This document shows, in pieces, positions 45,926 to 58,722 of a stretch of 64,000 bases of DNA; within the stretch, counting starts at the first letter, position 1; each line of letters begins with the position of its first letter. Made by a program: the position numbers and the translations under genes. The stretch covers positions 63,321,805 to 63,385,804 of the forward strand of contig OX123190.2 of the NCBI GenBank assembly GCA_944739405.2, in the 5' to 3' direction. A model generated the notes under the pieces. It worked only from the letters and a program-made list of their open reading frames with translations, did no database searches and was not told where the DNA came from. Source of the DNA: Euclidia mi. Lineage: Eukaryota; Arthropoda; Insecta; Lepidoptera; Erebidae.

Positions 45926-48900
45926 TAAATTTATTTGAAGCTATATTTTGTACATTAGGGATCTGTACAAATAAAAAAATATTTATGTAGAGCTAATTTA
46001 TTTTACTTGGTACCAAATAAGGCAAAATATATTTTTATATTTTCCAGATTCTGCCACGCATTTGAAGATTTCAAATGTGAAACCTATTTCTCTAAAGAAA
46101 CCAGTTGCAGTATCCAACACAGGTATTTATATTTTTTATTAGTTAATACATTTGAAGCATTAATAGCTTTTTTATGTGAATATGTATGTATGTGTATGAT
46201 TTTAATTTTTTGTTTCAGCTTCAAACATAGTTAATTTAAAAAAGAGCATCAAGAAACTGCAACAAAAGAAAGACAGTTATGCCACTAGGCTCAAAAAGGC
46301 ACTAAAATTATCAGAAAATACAACTTTTCAAAAGTGTTTACAAAAGTTCACGACATTGGCAGCCTTATTTACTGTAATGCAATTCCGTGAAATTTCGAAG
46401 CCAAAAATGGGAAAAAGATTTACTAAAAAGGAAAAAAATCATGGCTCTCAGCATTTATAAACAAAAGGTCCAAAAGCGTACAGATGGCTTAGTAAAATTT
46501 TTATTTTACCTTCGCCAGCCACTCTGGGACGGCTTGTTTCTCGTGCTGGTCTGAGACCAGGAATTAATAAGAAAATATTTGAGCAACTCAAGAAAAGGGT
46601 ACAGAGCATGACAGAAAATGAAAAAGTGTGTGTCATTTTGTTTGATGAAATATCAATAACGCCTCATTTTGATTTTAACAGAAAGAGAGACAGAATTACT
46701 GGCTTTATAAATAATGGACTAATGACCACGAAAAACATAGCAGACCATGCGCTTGTATTTATGCTACGAGGTTTAATGAAGAATTATAAACAGCCCTTGG
46801 CTTATACATTTTGCAGAGGATCAACTCCTAAAGTGGACTTAAAACTTTTAATTAAGAACATCATTCATGAATTACAACAATGTGGCTTAAATGTTCTGGC
46901 CACAATATGTGACCAGGGCACTACCAATGTAAGTGCAATTAATGAGCTGGTAGAAGAAACCAGAATAAATTACATTCGACGAGGACAAGAACTGAGGCAT
47001 TATATTTTTGAAATAAATGGTCAAGAAATTATACCTCTTTATGATACACCACACCTAATCAAAGGCATAAGAAACAACCTTCTCATCAAAAATTTGAAGT
47101 GTGTGATAGAAGGTGAAGTAAAGATGGCGAAATGGGATCATTTAAAAATGCTCCACCATGAAAATCCTTCATATAACGGTCTACGCTTAATAAAAAAATT
47201 AACAGAAGCTCATGTTGACCCCAAGAAAATGCCCAAAATGAAGGTCAAAATGGCCACCCAGATATTTAGTTTCTCTGTTGCCACTAGTATGGTATACTAT
47301 GTATGGGATACCTAGCCAGTAAGTAATGTTAATAATGTTATATGTTTCTGAGCTCTTATGACATTTGGTGGGTTAACTATTACACATGTATACATGTGTA
47401 ATAGTTATAAACTCATGAGTTTATAGCTAAGTGAAACCTCATACTTGAATATAAGACAGACAAGCTGGAAACTTTCTTTTTATTGCTTTCTTCAGTGGTA
47501 CTCGTATTTGTGGCTCATACACATAGCTCTGTTTACTTAGCATTACAGAAGCATTGCCAAATAAACACAACCAAGTTGCTGCCTACCGGAAGGATGAGGA
47601 GATGGGAAAAGGATCAGGATAGGGACTGGGAAGGGATGGGTGATTGGGCCTACGGCACTCTCACTCACCAAACAAAACACAACAGTACTAATACTGATGC
47701 TTTACATGTCACTTCTGTGAGAGGGTAGTACTTCCCCGGTCGAGCCGGGCCATTCGTGCTAAAATCAGCATACTATAATACTACTACTACATACTATAAT
47801 AAACTAATCAAACATATAGGGATAATATTACTAATGGAACAATTACAATGGTGATGATTAATACCATAATATTATTATACCCCTTAATATTACAAGTATG
47901 TATCAAAGCATCTTTTGTTTTCAGATAAGGGAATACTTCCAGCGGAGTGTAAAGATACCGCCGATGTCTTGCTGTTTTTTGATGAGCTATTTGATTCCAT
48001 GAATGGCAGTCACGACAATTCGCAGAAAAGGAGTGGAAAAATACTTTTAAGAGCAGTTACTCCCAAGTCAAACCATAGTAAGGTGTGGGCAAGGGCCAAA
48101 AACGTATTAAAATCTATGAAATTTGTCACAAAAGACGGAAAGGAAGGGAGTGTGCCATCTATAAGCAACTGGTTACGTACGCTAGAAAACATTGAGGTCT
48201 TAAAAAATAAATTATTTAATGATTATAAAATAAAATCGTTCTGGATGAGACATTTGAATCAAGATTCCCTCGAAAACTTTTTTGGATCTATTCGCGCACA
48301 TGGCTGTAGAAACATATCCCCAACACCATCAGGTTTCGAGTCTGCTTTTGTAAGCTGTTTAATTAACAATTTATCAGGTACCCATTCTGTGGGGTCAAAT
48401 TGTGAGGAGGATGACTGTAAAATATTTCAATCCATGGGATACCTATTAGAAATAGATGATGCAAGTAATCCAAAGATTATGAAGACCTCAATTGTGAAAT
48501 TATAGATTTTAATGAGAAAAAAAATAATACTTCAATCATTAGCCAACTTAGCTACGTAACTGGTTACTTATTAAGGTTAGCCAAACGAAAAGTATTTAAA
48601 AATTGTGAGAAATGCAAGGAGATCCTATTTTATAATAAAGAAAATGCACTTAATAAATATATAAAAATAAGCGAGTTTTCCTCAACAAAAGCACTCACCT
48701 ATCCTTCCGAAAATATAATAAAGTTAGTTTCATCAATACAAGATGTAGCAACATTTATATTAAAGACAAAAAGCGATAAGCCGGGAATTAAAAATTATAT
48801 TCACACCTTGTTATTTACATTAACTGATTTCAATTTTTTGACTTGACCAGACCATGCTAGTAAATTGACAGAATTTCTTTTTGATTTTTGTTCTAGATTT

Positions 48901-49821
48901 TTTATTAATAACTGGTGCCGGGATATAAATTTATTATTAAATGACACCAAAACAGTCAGAAAATGATGATTTAAAAAAAATTGCTATTGATTATTTCAAA
49001 AAGCATCGTAAAGGTATAAAACGTTGAATTTATTATGTTTTGCATTGTTTAACAGTTTGATGTTTTATTGATTGTAATATTGATTACTTTATTAAAATTA
49101 TTTTATAATAAAAGGTATTTTTATTACTACTGTGTTCATCTACAATAGTCCTCCTAAACTGATAATTTATTTCTGCTGTAATTCCTTTTAAATAAGTCAA
49201 TTCTCCAGTGCAGAGGAAACAATAGATGAACACAGATTTTGTATTTGAATTTAAATTATCAATATTAATATGCTTCAAAGGCACCGAGTTGCATATATAT
49301 ACGTATATTTGATGGCTATAGGTATGTAGATAGCAGTTCCTAAAATTAACGAGAGATGGCATTGCACTCCCTTAGCCACTGACGTATCTATTCTCAATGA
49401 GAATAGATACGTCAGTGGCTAAGGGAGTATATGAGAATTTCTCATATATAATAATGTAGTCTGTGACTGTGTATATATAGCGGAAACACGGACGGGACCG
49501 GGCACGCGTGGGGCGGGACGTGCTAGACATCGTTGGCGACGATATTTTTCCCGCCCCGTCAGTGCCACGCCACGTTCCCGTCCCGTCCGTGTCTCCGTGA
49601 CATATTATGCGCTTCCATATACATTTCGTATGAAACGATATTTCTAAAATATCCCGTGCCGTCCCGTTCCGTCCCGTCCGTGAAAAATCCCGTTACGTAT
49701 GCAGCAGCCTTTAGACCAATGTGCGGCGGGCGGGCGAAAGAATGTTCACACCACAGCACAGAAGTCACAGAACACAAAACAAATACAGATTACAGAAATT
49801 CACACTAAAACACAGATCATT

Positions 49822-49900
49822 AGTCAATACATGTAAAGAAGTATTGACATTCAAAAATTTAATAATATGATCAACCGTTCAATGGTTCCTTGAATTCCAA
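49822..49900 (-). ncRNA. Candidate snRNA-like RNA, copy A
   Basis: It is placed 11 bases downstream of the end of the U2-promoter-like block, as in the U2 gene. In transcript order it has a hairpin (49887-49873, AACC…GGTT), an Sm-like AAATTTTTGA (49860-49851), and a terminal hairpin with a perfect 8-bp stem (49848-49823, GTCAATAC/GTATTGAC). It is not U1, U2, U4, U5, U6, U7, U11 or U12 as far as I can recognise. Transcription is inferred, not shown. Confidence 0.4.
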
Positions 49901-49910
49901 TCCGTATTTT

Positions 49911-50117
49911 CGTTTCCGAGGGAGGTCATTCAGTCGCGTAGAATCTTAACATCGCGGTTCAGAAAGTGACGTCCCGCGTACAGTGGCACCTACTGAAGGA
50001 CTGTTGAACTACTTACGCGAGTCGCGGTCGTTTTCATTGTACATTGTATTGTACGATAATAAAGGGGAAACCACAGAGTACCTTTGTATAGGGGAAACCA
50101 GACGCGGTTCCCCATAG
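49911..50117 (-). promoter_or_regulatory. U2-promoter-like block, copy A
   Basis: On the minus strand it reads TAGTTCAACAGTCC…CACTTTCTGAACCGCGATG…CTGAATGACCTCCCTCGG. This matches the ~100 bp before the U2 gene at 4067 nearly base for base. A distal inverted repeat (GGGGAACC…GGTTTCCCC) corresponds to 3874-3899. Confidence 0.75.
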
Positions 50118-50287
50118 CAAAATCCGCGCGAACTACACTGGCACTTTTAGGCAGCATCGACCTTAAGATTAAGTATTTGTCATATTGTAAAACTTATAAA
50201 AATCGAATCATTTCAATTGAAATGCTAATATTCTACCAAATACATACATATTTAATTTTTATAGTATTGTTTTTCTATATGTCACTG

Positions 50288-51487
50288 TAGGCATGAGACC
50301 GATATATCAAAACGAAACTGAAATCCGATTGCAGTCAGAAATCGTATCATATCGATATTCCAATATAAGAAAACCGATTTTAGAAAACGCCAAACAATAC
50401 CACGATGTCGCAAACAATCTAATCCGAACAAAACGGTGCAGTGCAAGCGCAACCAAACTACAAGCTTACGTTTTCGATAGTTTTCATATTCGTTCGTTCT
50501 CTTTCACTCTACCCAACGACTACTTAGTTAGAATGAGAGAGAGCGAATTTCATATCCATTTCTTTCTTACTTAGTGATCCGTTTAAAGAGCAAAAGAGAT
50601 GAAGCGAATCGTGAAATCGTCGCCAAGCAAGCCAGTCGTAGTTTTTGGCGGTTTTATGAATAGCAGATTGAATAGAAAATATAAAACTAAACATCGAGGC
50701 GATAAGATCTAATTCAGATTGCAACTATTTAATGTTTATTTTGAAAATTGCAAATAGTTTTAATAGTTATTAGGGATGTATGTTTGGAGAGTTTTGACTT
50801 GATCGATGTTTATTTATTTTGTTCACTTGACCTAAGTGACACGTGCAGTGCGGTGCGCGCGTAATAATAATTAAGTAGGTAATAATAATATTTGGTTTTC
50901 GTGTAAGTTATAATAATAGGATTTAAAAAATTTTTATTGTTACATTGTTAGGATTGTAAAGTGTTAATAAATAGAAACAATTCGTGTTGTGTAGTTTTAG
51001 TTTGTTTCGCGACTGAGTTTTTTGACAATTAGTTTTAGGTAGTTAGTTGGTTAGGATTGTAAAGTGTAAATATAAATAGAAACAATTCGTGTTGTGTATT
51101 TTTTTAACTTATCTATGAGTATGACTTATCGCAGCGTAAAACGTACGAGCTTACAGAACTTTATGCTAGTCCCAAGCCTAGGTAGGTAAAGCATGAGGGA
51201 AAATCGTCATAATTACAACCATAACCATTACTAACTAAAAACCACCAGCAGATGCTACGTAGGTACTAATAGACAAACAAATGGCAATAGAATAAGAATT
51301 CGATTGTTTGCGTTTGTCTACGCAACTAGCAACTACGCTCGAAAACGATTTCAGTAGCGGATGTCGGAGCGATGCTCCGACATCCGCTTCTGAAATCGAT
51401 TTCTGAAATCGGTTTTTGAAATCGATTTCAAAATCTGAAATCGGATATTTATCGGTTTGCGTAAAAATCCGAAAACGCCCATGCCTA
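50288..51487. mobile_element. hAT-type element, 1,200 bp, with 8-bp target duplication
   Basis: The ends are TAGGCATGAG and CCCATGCCTA, with target duplication TGTCACTG (50280-50287, 51488-51495). The empty site is present in copy C at 61680 (TATGTCACTGACATCG uninterrupted). The interior has CCGATA/GAAATCG motifs at both ends and a hairpin at 51349-51400. No transposase is seen. Confidence 0.95.
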
Positions 51488-51569
51488 TGTCACTGACATC
51501 GTGCGAGCAATTATGCAAAAAGCCACAAATATGTAGGGTACGTTACGGTTCTCGACAGTTCAATTAGTA

Positions 51570-52222
51570 ATGCATAGATGGCGCTGCATGTGCGTCAGAA
51601 TGGCTGGTCGTCTGTGGCTTTGGAATATGACAGTTGATTTGAAAATTGCTATATAATTGGTTATATTTGCTACATATAATAAATAATTGCTAGATGGGAT
51701 ATACACTTAATTATCGCTAGCTAATTCATGTGCCCGGTAGATGGCAATAGGCTCGCCCCCTGTTACATTGGGACCGAAACATAACTGGCGAAGTGTGGGT
51801 GTGTAATACACCTCTGCCTACCCCCTCGGGAATAACAGGCGTGAAGTTATGTTAATGTTTATGTTTAATGTTATTTTATCAGGCATTTTTCATTGGGATA
51901 ATTTAAATAATTCCTATATCCTTGATTTAACATATGACTGAAGTTACAACTAAATTAGATAAATGAAGTAAATATGTAGCAATTATTGACGCAATACATT
52001 TCGGGAAACTCTGCATGCTTAACTTTAAACTAGGAGGTGACCAGCCAACCAAACGTCAGGATGGCTAGTCAAAAAAAATATTTTATTTCTAAATATATAT
52101 CCCATATAGCAATTATTTATTATATGTAGCAAATATAAGCAATTATGTAGCAATTTTCAAATCAACTCTCATATACCAACGCCACAGACGACCAGCCATT
52201 CTGACGCACATGGCGCTGCAGC
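51570..52222. mobile_element. MITE with ~140-bp inverted arms enclosing a SINE S1 fragment
   Basis: Left arm 51570-51708 and right arm about 52075-52222 are inverted copies (ATGGCGCTGCATGTGCGTCA and its inverse). Between them lie a SINE S1 fragment (51709-51865) and a unique core (51870-52070). A related copy at 61765-62290 has the core and SINE fragment in the opposite order and orientation. Confidence 0.8.
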
Positions 52223-52647
52223 CAGAACACTTTTTGTTTGATACTTGATTGTTGTCCCTCCGATCCGGTTTGGCCCCCACTTTCGAGGCGATGACGTCAT
52301 ATTAATAAAACAATGTTGGTAACCACTCTATGACTCTAGACTTAACCCGTGTGACAGAAATAATGATAAATGATCAATTATTAATAAGTAGGTAATTAAA
52401 ATTATAAAGCAAAATGACGATAGCGTACAGATAATCTAATAATATTCTACCACATACACACATCACCATCTTGTCCAAAGCTAATGGTGAACGCACACTT
52501 ATCCGAGCCGAACGCGTCGAACGAGTCGAACGAAACGAATTTTAGAATTCTTTCTTTTAGAAATCTCATGAAACCTCGCACACTTGCCCGCGTCGAATCG
52601 TCCGAATCTGGAAGAACCCCAGAAATCCTAGACGAATTATAATATGT
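52223..52647. other. Unique spacer before duplication unit 2
   Basis: It includes a GC-richer stretch (52490-52640) with CGAACGCGTCGAACGAGTCGAACG. The minus-strand frame across it is short. No gene is called. Confidence 0.35.
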
Positions 52648-53367
52648 AGTTGCACACAACGGCCTACCAAAATTATATATATAAATTTAGTATACAATAG
52701 TTTTTCAATAGAAAATATAGTGGGCGGGCCCTTGTGGGACAGCATTTTTTGGGAGTTTTTATGGAATAACTTAGTGACGCTAGTAGTTAGGTTTAGGTAT
52801 TGTATACCGATAGATAGAACTTAATGAGACCTATCTAACGATGTATAGAACATGTATGTATGTATAATAGGAACGAATCATACGTAACATTTGTACTGTA
52901 TTTGAAATAAAAATAAACGAAAGATTTTCTGTGCACGTGTTCGGCGCGATGGTCGTCGATAAGGTAAAGTTTCGAGGTACTTAAGCGACCACCACTTCGG
53001 CCAGTTCTTGGACTTCTTGGCGTCTCAACCACCATCTTGTAACCATCAAGCACCGAACACCTGAACAGCATCGCTCTCAACGTATGAAGATGTTTTATTT
53101 TTGAAGCCCCAATACATCGAAGCCATACAGTCCACACACATAGAAGAACACGCATCGTCGTAGGCACACGTCAGCAACACACCACCAGCGCACTGTAGCG
53201 GACTAGCAAAGGTTCGATTCTTCGCATCCATTACAAATATAGTAAGGGTTTTATTATTTATATTTTCTCATACTGAAAAAAATCATGTGAATATTAAATA
53301 AATTATTGAATATTGTTTCTATTAAGTATAGATATTTAAGTAAAATTATTTATTATTTCTTTCTCAG

Positions 53368-56300
53368 GGATGCCCATTAAACCTACATTATCAGATGTTA
53401 CCAATGTGATGAGTTTAACATTTGCTGAGCCTTCCACATCTACAGGTAAGATAAATTAATTTACATGAAATGGTTAAAATAAAATATTAACCTCTACTAG
53501 GCAGTTCTTGGACTTATTTATAACAGACTTAATAAAAAGAGGTTATCAATTTGACCTGTTTGTGTATTAATATTTTCTGAAATGCACAGTTGTTGTATTA
53601 CATTGTTAGTCTAAACATGTGTGTCAAATTTCATAATTGTATGTATGTTTTTATATTTGTATGTTGTCCACACATCTCAAAAGGATCTCTAAGTCAGATT
53701 GTATTTTTTCGCTAATGCATATCAAAACAAACTATGTATTTGACTGATGAACTGCATTTATTTGATGAATGATTCAATATCTACTTTTTAGGTTTGGCCT
53801 CTAAACATTCATCATCAGATGTTACTAATGTGATGAGTTCAACATTTGCTGAGCCTTCCACATCTACAGGTAAAAATAATAACAACACATTTTTCCCTAA
53901 ATGACACTGGTGTATGGCTACATCTAAAGTATATAAAACACCAATGTCTTGTCATTCAGTCCGGTCGACGACCGGTTGGCGCAGCGGGAGTTTAAGCGAC
54001 TGCTAAGCAGAAGGTCGCGGGTTTGATTCCCGCACAAGTCAAACATTTGTGTGCATGAACATTGATGTTTGTCTTGGTCTGGGTGTTTCTATGTATAATA
54101 TGTATGTATTTACAAAAAAAGAAAAGTAAATATGTACCTATGTTTATCCATTATCTAGTACCTGTAGTACAAGCTCTGCTTAGTTTGGGATTAGATGGTG
54201 TTGTGTGAATGTGGTAGAATATTAATATTATTATTGGCAGAGTCAACCTTATAGGTGGTAATCAAGTATACAGGATGCTGCTTCAAGTCTGCTGCATACT
54301 TGATGGTGTATCTGATTGTGTATGGCTAGTATAAGCTATGTTTTCTATGTACCTTCAGGCTGGCTGTATGCTTGTTTGCCATATACATAACAAAGAAATA
54401 CAATTATTATTTTGTGTGTATATATACATCATTGGTTTAGTGTGCTGGGTTCTTGGGTTGGATTCCAGAGTCGGGCAAATTACAGTCGGCTATATAAGTT
54501 GATACACATTTAAGAGGTTTTGAATCCCCTTAATGTCCACAATAATTATTATATTGAATATCTGACAGCATTTCGTGTGCGTAGTACTTAGTAAAGTGTT
54601 TGACTCTATTTTTTGGGGTTTCCTGTAAGAAAATTCTTAGTTGTAGCATGAAGTCTGGTAATATGCCCATTTTGCCATCAATAGGCTCGCCACCTATTTT
54701 GTAAGACTCAAATATAGCTGTAGAAATATGGGTGTGTAATATGAGTCTGCCTATCCCTTTGGGGACAAAGGCAGTTATGATGTTATGTACATGTGTAAAT
54801 TTATTTGAAGCTATATTTTGTACATTAGGGATCTGTACAAATAAAAAAATATTTATGTAGAGCTAATTTATTTTACTTGGTACCAAATAAGGCAAAATAT
54901 ATTTTTATATTTTCCAGATTCTGCCACGCATTAGAAGATTTCAAATGTGAAACCTATTTCTCTAAAGAAACCAGTTGCAGTATCCAACACAGGTATTTAT
55001 ATTTTTTATTAGTTAATACATTTGAAGCATTAATAGCTTTTTTATGTGAATATGTATGTATGTGTATAATTTTAATTTTTTGTTTCAGCTTCAAACATAG
55101 TTAATTTAAAAAAGAGCATCAAGAAACTGCAACAAAAGAAAGACAGTTATGCCACTAGGCTCAAAAAGGCACTAAAATTATCAGAAAATACAACTTTTCA
55201 AAAGTGTTTACAAGAGTTCACGACATTGGCAGCCTTATTTACTGTAATGCAATTCCGTGAAATTTCGAAGCCAAAAATGGGAAAAAGATTTACTAAAAAG
55301 GAAAAAAATCATGGCTCTCAGCATTTATAAACAAGGTCCAAAAGCGTACAGATGGCTTAGTAAAATTTTTATTTTACCTTCGCCAGCCACTCTGGGACGG
55401 CTTGTTTCTCGTGCTGGTCTGAGACCAGGAATTAATAAGAAAATATTTGAGCAACTCAAGAAAAGGGTACAGAGCATGACAGAAAATGAAAAAGTGTGTG
55501 TCATTTTGTTTGATGAAATATCAATAACGCCTCATTTTGATTTTAACAGAAAGAGAGACAGAATTACTGGCTTTATAAATAATGGACTAATGACCACGAA
55601 AAACATAGCAGACCATGCGCTTGTATTTATGCTACGAGGTTTAATGAAGAATTATAAACAGCCCTTGGCTTATACATTTTGCAGAGGATCAACTCCTAAA
55701 GTGGACTTAAAACTTTTAATTAAGAACATCATTCATGAATTACAACAATGTGGCTTAAATGTTCTGGCCACAATATGTGACCAGGGCACTACCAATGTAA
55801 GTGCAATTATGAGCTGGTAGAAGAAACCAGAATAAATTACATTCGACGAGGACAAGAACTGAGGCATTATATTTTTGAAATAAATGGTCAAGAAATTATA
55901 CCTCTTTATGATACACTACACCTAATCAAAGGCATAAGAAACAACCTTCTCACCAAAAATTTGAAGTGTGTGATAGAAGGTGAAGTAAAGATGGCGAAAT
56001 GGGATCATTTAAAAATGCTCCACCATGAAAATCCTTCATATAACGGTCTACGCTTAATAAAAAATTTAACAGAAGCTCATGTTGACCCCAAGAAAATGCC
56101 CAAAATGAAGGTCAAAATGGCCACCCAGATATTTAGTTTCTCTGTTGCCACTAGTATGGGATACCTAGCCAGTAAGTAATGTTAATAATGTTATATGTTT
56201 CTGAGCTCTTATGACATTTGGTGGGTTAACTATTACACATGTATACATGTGTAATAGTTATAAACTCATGAGTTTATAGCTAAGTGAAACCTCATACTTG

Positions 56301-57858
56301 AATATAAGACAGACAAGCGGGAAACTTTCTTTTTATTGCTTTCTTCAGTGGTATTTGTGGCTCATACACATAGCTCTGTTTACTTAGCATTACAGAAGCA
56401 TTGCCAAATAAACACAACCAAGTTGCTGCCTACCGGAAGGATGAGGAGATGGGAAAAGGATCAGGATAGGGACTGGGAAGGGATGGGTGATTGGGCCTAC
56501 GGCACTCTCACTCACCAAACAAAACACAACAGTACTAATACTGATGCTTTACATGTCACTTCTGTGAGAGGGTAGTACTTCCCCGGTCGAGCCGGCCCAT
56601 TCGTGCTAAAATCAGCATGGCTCTACTACATACTATAATAAACTAATCAAACATATAGGGATAATATTACTAATGGAACAATTACAATGGTGATGATTAA
56701 TACCATATTATTATACCCCTTAATCTTACAAGTATGTATCAAAGCATCTTTTGTTTTCAGATAAGGGAATACTTCCAGCGGAGTGTAAAGATACCGCCGA
56801 CGTCTTGCTGTTTTTTGATGAGCTATTTGATTCCATGAATGGCAGTCACGACAATTCGCAGAAAAGGAGTGGAAAAATACTTTTAAGAGCAGTTACTCCC
56901 AAGTCAAACCATAGTAAGGTGTGGGCAAGGGCCAAAAACGTATTAAAATCTATGAAATTTGTCACAAAAGACGGAAAGGAAGGGAGTGTGCCATCTATAA
57001 GCAACTGGTTACGTACGCTAGAAAACATTGAGGTCTTAAAAAATAAATTATTTAATGATTATAAAATAAAATCGTTCTGGATGAGACATTTGAATCAAGA
57101 TTCCCTCGAAAACTTTTTTGGATCTATTCGCGCACATGGCTGTAGAAACATATCCCCAACACCATCAGGTTTCGAGTCTGCTTTTGTAAGCTGTTTAATT
57201 AACAATTTATCAGGTACCCATTCTGTGGGGTCAAATTGTGAGGAGGATGACAGTAAAATATTTCAATCCATGGGATACCTATTAGAAATAGATGATGCAA
57301 GTAATTTATGAAGACCTCAATTGTGAAATTATAGATTTTAATGAGAAAAAAAATAATACTTCAATCATTAGCCAACTTAGCTACGTAACTGGTTACTTAT
57401 TAAGGTTAGCCAAACGAAAAGTATTTAAAAATTGTGAGAAATGCAAGGAGATCCTATTTTATAATAAAGAAAATGCACTTAATGAATATATAAAAATAAG
57501 CGAGTTTTCCTCAACAAAAGCACTCACCTATCCTTCCGAAAATATAATAAAGTTAGTTTCATCAATACAAGATGTAGCAACATTTATATTAAAGACAAAA
57601 AGCGATAAGCCGGGAATTAAAAATTATATTCACACCTTGTTATTTACATTAACTGATTTCAATTTTTTGACTTGACCAGACCATGCTAGTAAATTGACAG
57701 AATTTCTTTTTGATTTTTGTTCTAGATTTTTTATTAATAACTGGTGCCGGAATATAAATTTATTATTAAATGGCACCAAAACAGAGTCAGAAAATGATGA
57801 TTTAAAAAAAATTGCTATTGATTATTTCAAAAAGCATCGTAAAGGTATAAAACGTTGA
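53368..57858 (+). pseudogene. THAP9/P-transposase-like gene, copy 2 (no THAP exons)
   Basis: Exons correspond one to one with copy 1: 53368-53445, 53792-53869, 54918-54992, 55089-56171 and 56761-57858. The duplication begins downstream of the THAP exons, so this copy lacks the DNA-binding finger and probably a promoter. Lesions shared with copy 1 are the A-run frameshift (55302-55308), a frame break near 57304 and TGA 57673-57675. Private lesions are a TAG in exon 54918-54992 (CAT-TAG where copy 1 has CAT-TTG) and a one-base loss near 55806. The C-terminal end (…DYFKKHRKGIKR stop) stays in frame here, whereas copy 1 has a 2-nt loss near 48955. Confidence 0.88.
53973..54240 (+). mobile_element. 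tRNA-derived SINE, family S2 (duplicated copy)
   Basis: It is the counterpart of 45103-45370 in duplication unit 2 and nearly identical. The old S1 copy follows at about 54440-54800. Confidence 0.88.
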
Positions 57859-58633
57859 ATTTATTATGTTTTGCATTGTATAACAGTTTGATGTTTTATT
57901 GATTGTAATATTGATTACTTTATTAAAATTATTTTATAATAAAAGGTATTTTTATTACTACTGTGTTCATCTACAATAGTCCTCCTAAACTGATAATTTA
58001 TTTCTGCTGTAATTCCTTTTAAATAAGTCAATTCTCCAGTGCAGAGGAAACAATAGATGAACACAGATTTTGTATTTGAATTTAAATTATCAATATTAAT
58101 ATGCTTCAAAGGCACCGAGTTGCATATATATACGTATATTTGATGGCTATAGGTATGTAGATAGCAGTTCCTAAAATTAACGAGAGATGGCATTGCACTC
58201 CCTTAGCCACTGACGTATCTATTCTCAATGAGAATAGATACGTCAGTGGCTAAGGAAGTAGGTATATGAGAATTTCTCATATATAATAATGTAGTCTGTG
58301 ACTGTGTATATATAGCGGAAACACGGACGGGACGGGGCACGCGTGGGGCGGGACGTGCTAGACATCGTTGGCGACGATATTTTTCCCGCCCCGTCAGTGC
58401 CACGTTCCCGTCCCGTCCGTGACATATTATGCGCTTCTTTAAACATTTCGTATGAAACGATATTTCTAAAATATCCCGTGCCGTCCCGTCCGTGAAAAAT
58501 CCCGTTACGTATGCAGCAGCCTTTAGACCAATGTGCGGCGGGCGGGCGAAAGAATGTTCACACCACAGCACAGAAGTCACAGAACACAAAACAAATACAG
58601 ATTACAGAGATTCACATTAATACACAGATCATT

Positions 58634-58712
58634 AGTCAATACATGTAAAGAAGTATTGGCATTCAAAAATTTAATAATATGATCAACCGTTCAACGGTTC
58701 CTTGAATTCCAA
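58634..58712 (-). ncRNA. Candidate snRNA-like RNA, copy B
   Basis: It has a hairpin with perfect AACCGT/ACGGTT arms (58699-58685), Sm-like AAATTTTTGA (58672-58663), and a terminal hairpin with one mismatch (58660-58635). Its U2-promoter-like block is at 58723-58930 on the minus strand. Confidence 0.38.
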
Positions 58713-58722
58713 TCCGTATTTT

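Larger units (their letters stand above)
39752..49027 (+). pseudogene. THAP/P-element transposase-like (THAP9-type) gene, copy 1
   Basis: Exon 1 (39752-39800 resuming 41656-41659 after a transposon) encodes MTSPFKCCVRNC, the start of a THAP finger. Exon 2 (about 41745-41962) encodes LLHSFPDPNKDHGRFETW, VCHKHF and AVPTLHL. Further exons are 44486-44563, 44922-44999, 46048-46122, 46219-47318 and 47925-49027, all downstream introns in phase 1. Exon 6 starts with a Lys-rich coiled coil, then the P-type catalytic region (ILFDEISITPHF, ICDQGTTN, YDTPHLIKGIRNN). Exon 7 has LNQDSLENFFGSIRAHGCRN and YVTGYLLRLAKRKVFKNCEKC, as in P/THAP9 transposases. Lesions: an in-frame stop at the exon 1-2 join, an A-run frameshift (46432-46438), a further indel near 46460, a 14-nt duplication near 47295, a frameshift near 48475, and TGA at 48844-48846. 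Confidence 0.9.
49306..50287. repeat. Repeat R, copy A
   Basis: It begins TATTTGATGGCTATAGG and runs to TTTTTCTATA. It contains the 63-bp palindrome (49367-49429), a GC-rich 'CCCGTCCCGTCCGTG' region (49480-49690), the snRNA-like segment and the U2-promoter-like block on the minus strand. A hAT element is inserted just after its right end. Confidence 0.85.
43778..52647. repeat. Tandem segmental duplication, unit 1
   Basis: The unit is ~8.87 kb. Its start (TAGTTGCACACAACGG) is repeated at 52648 and the two units then run collinearly. It contains part of repeat D, exons 3-7 of the P-like gene, two SINEs and repeat R copy A, followed by a hAT element and a MITE not present at the same place in unit 2. 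Confidence 0.88.

Noticed and set aside
49559..49777. Minus-strand frame MCSVTSVLWCEHSFARPP in repeat R
   Set aside because: It occurs in the GC-rich part of repeat R, changes frame and length between copies A, B and C, and shows no coding constraint.
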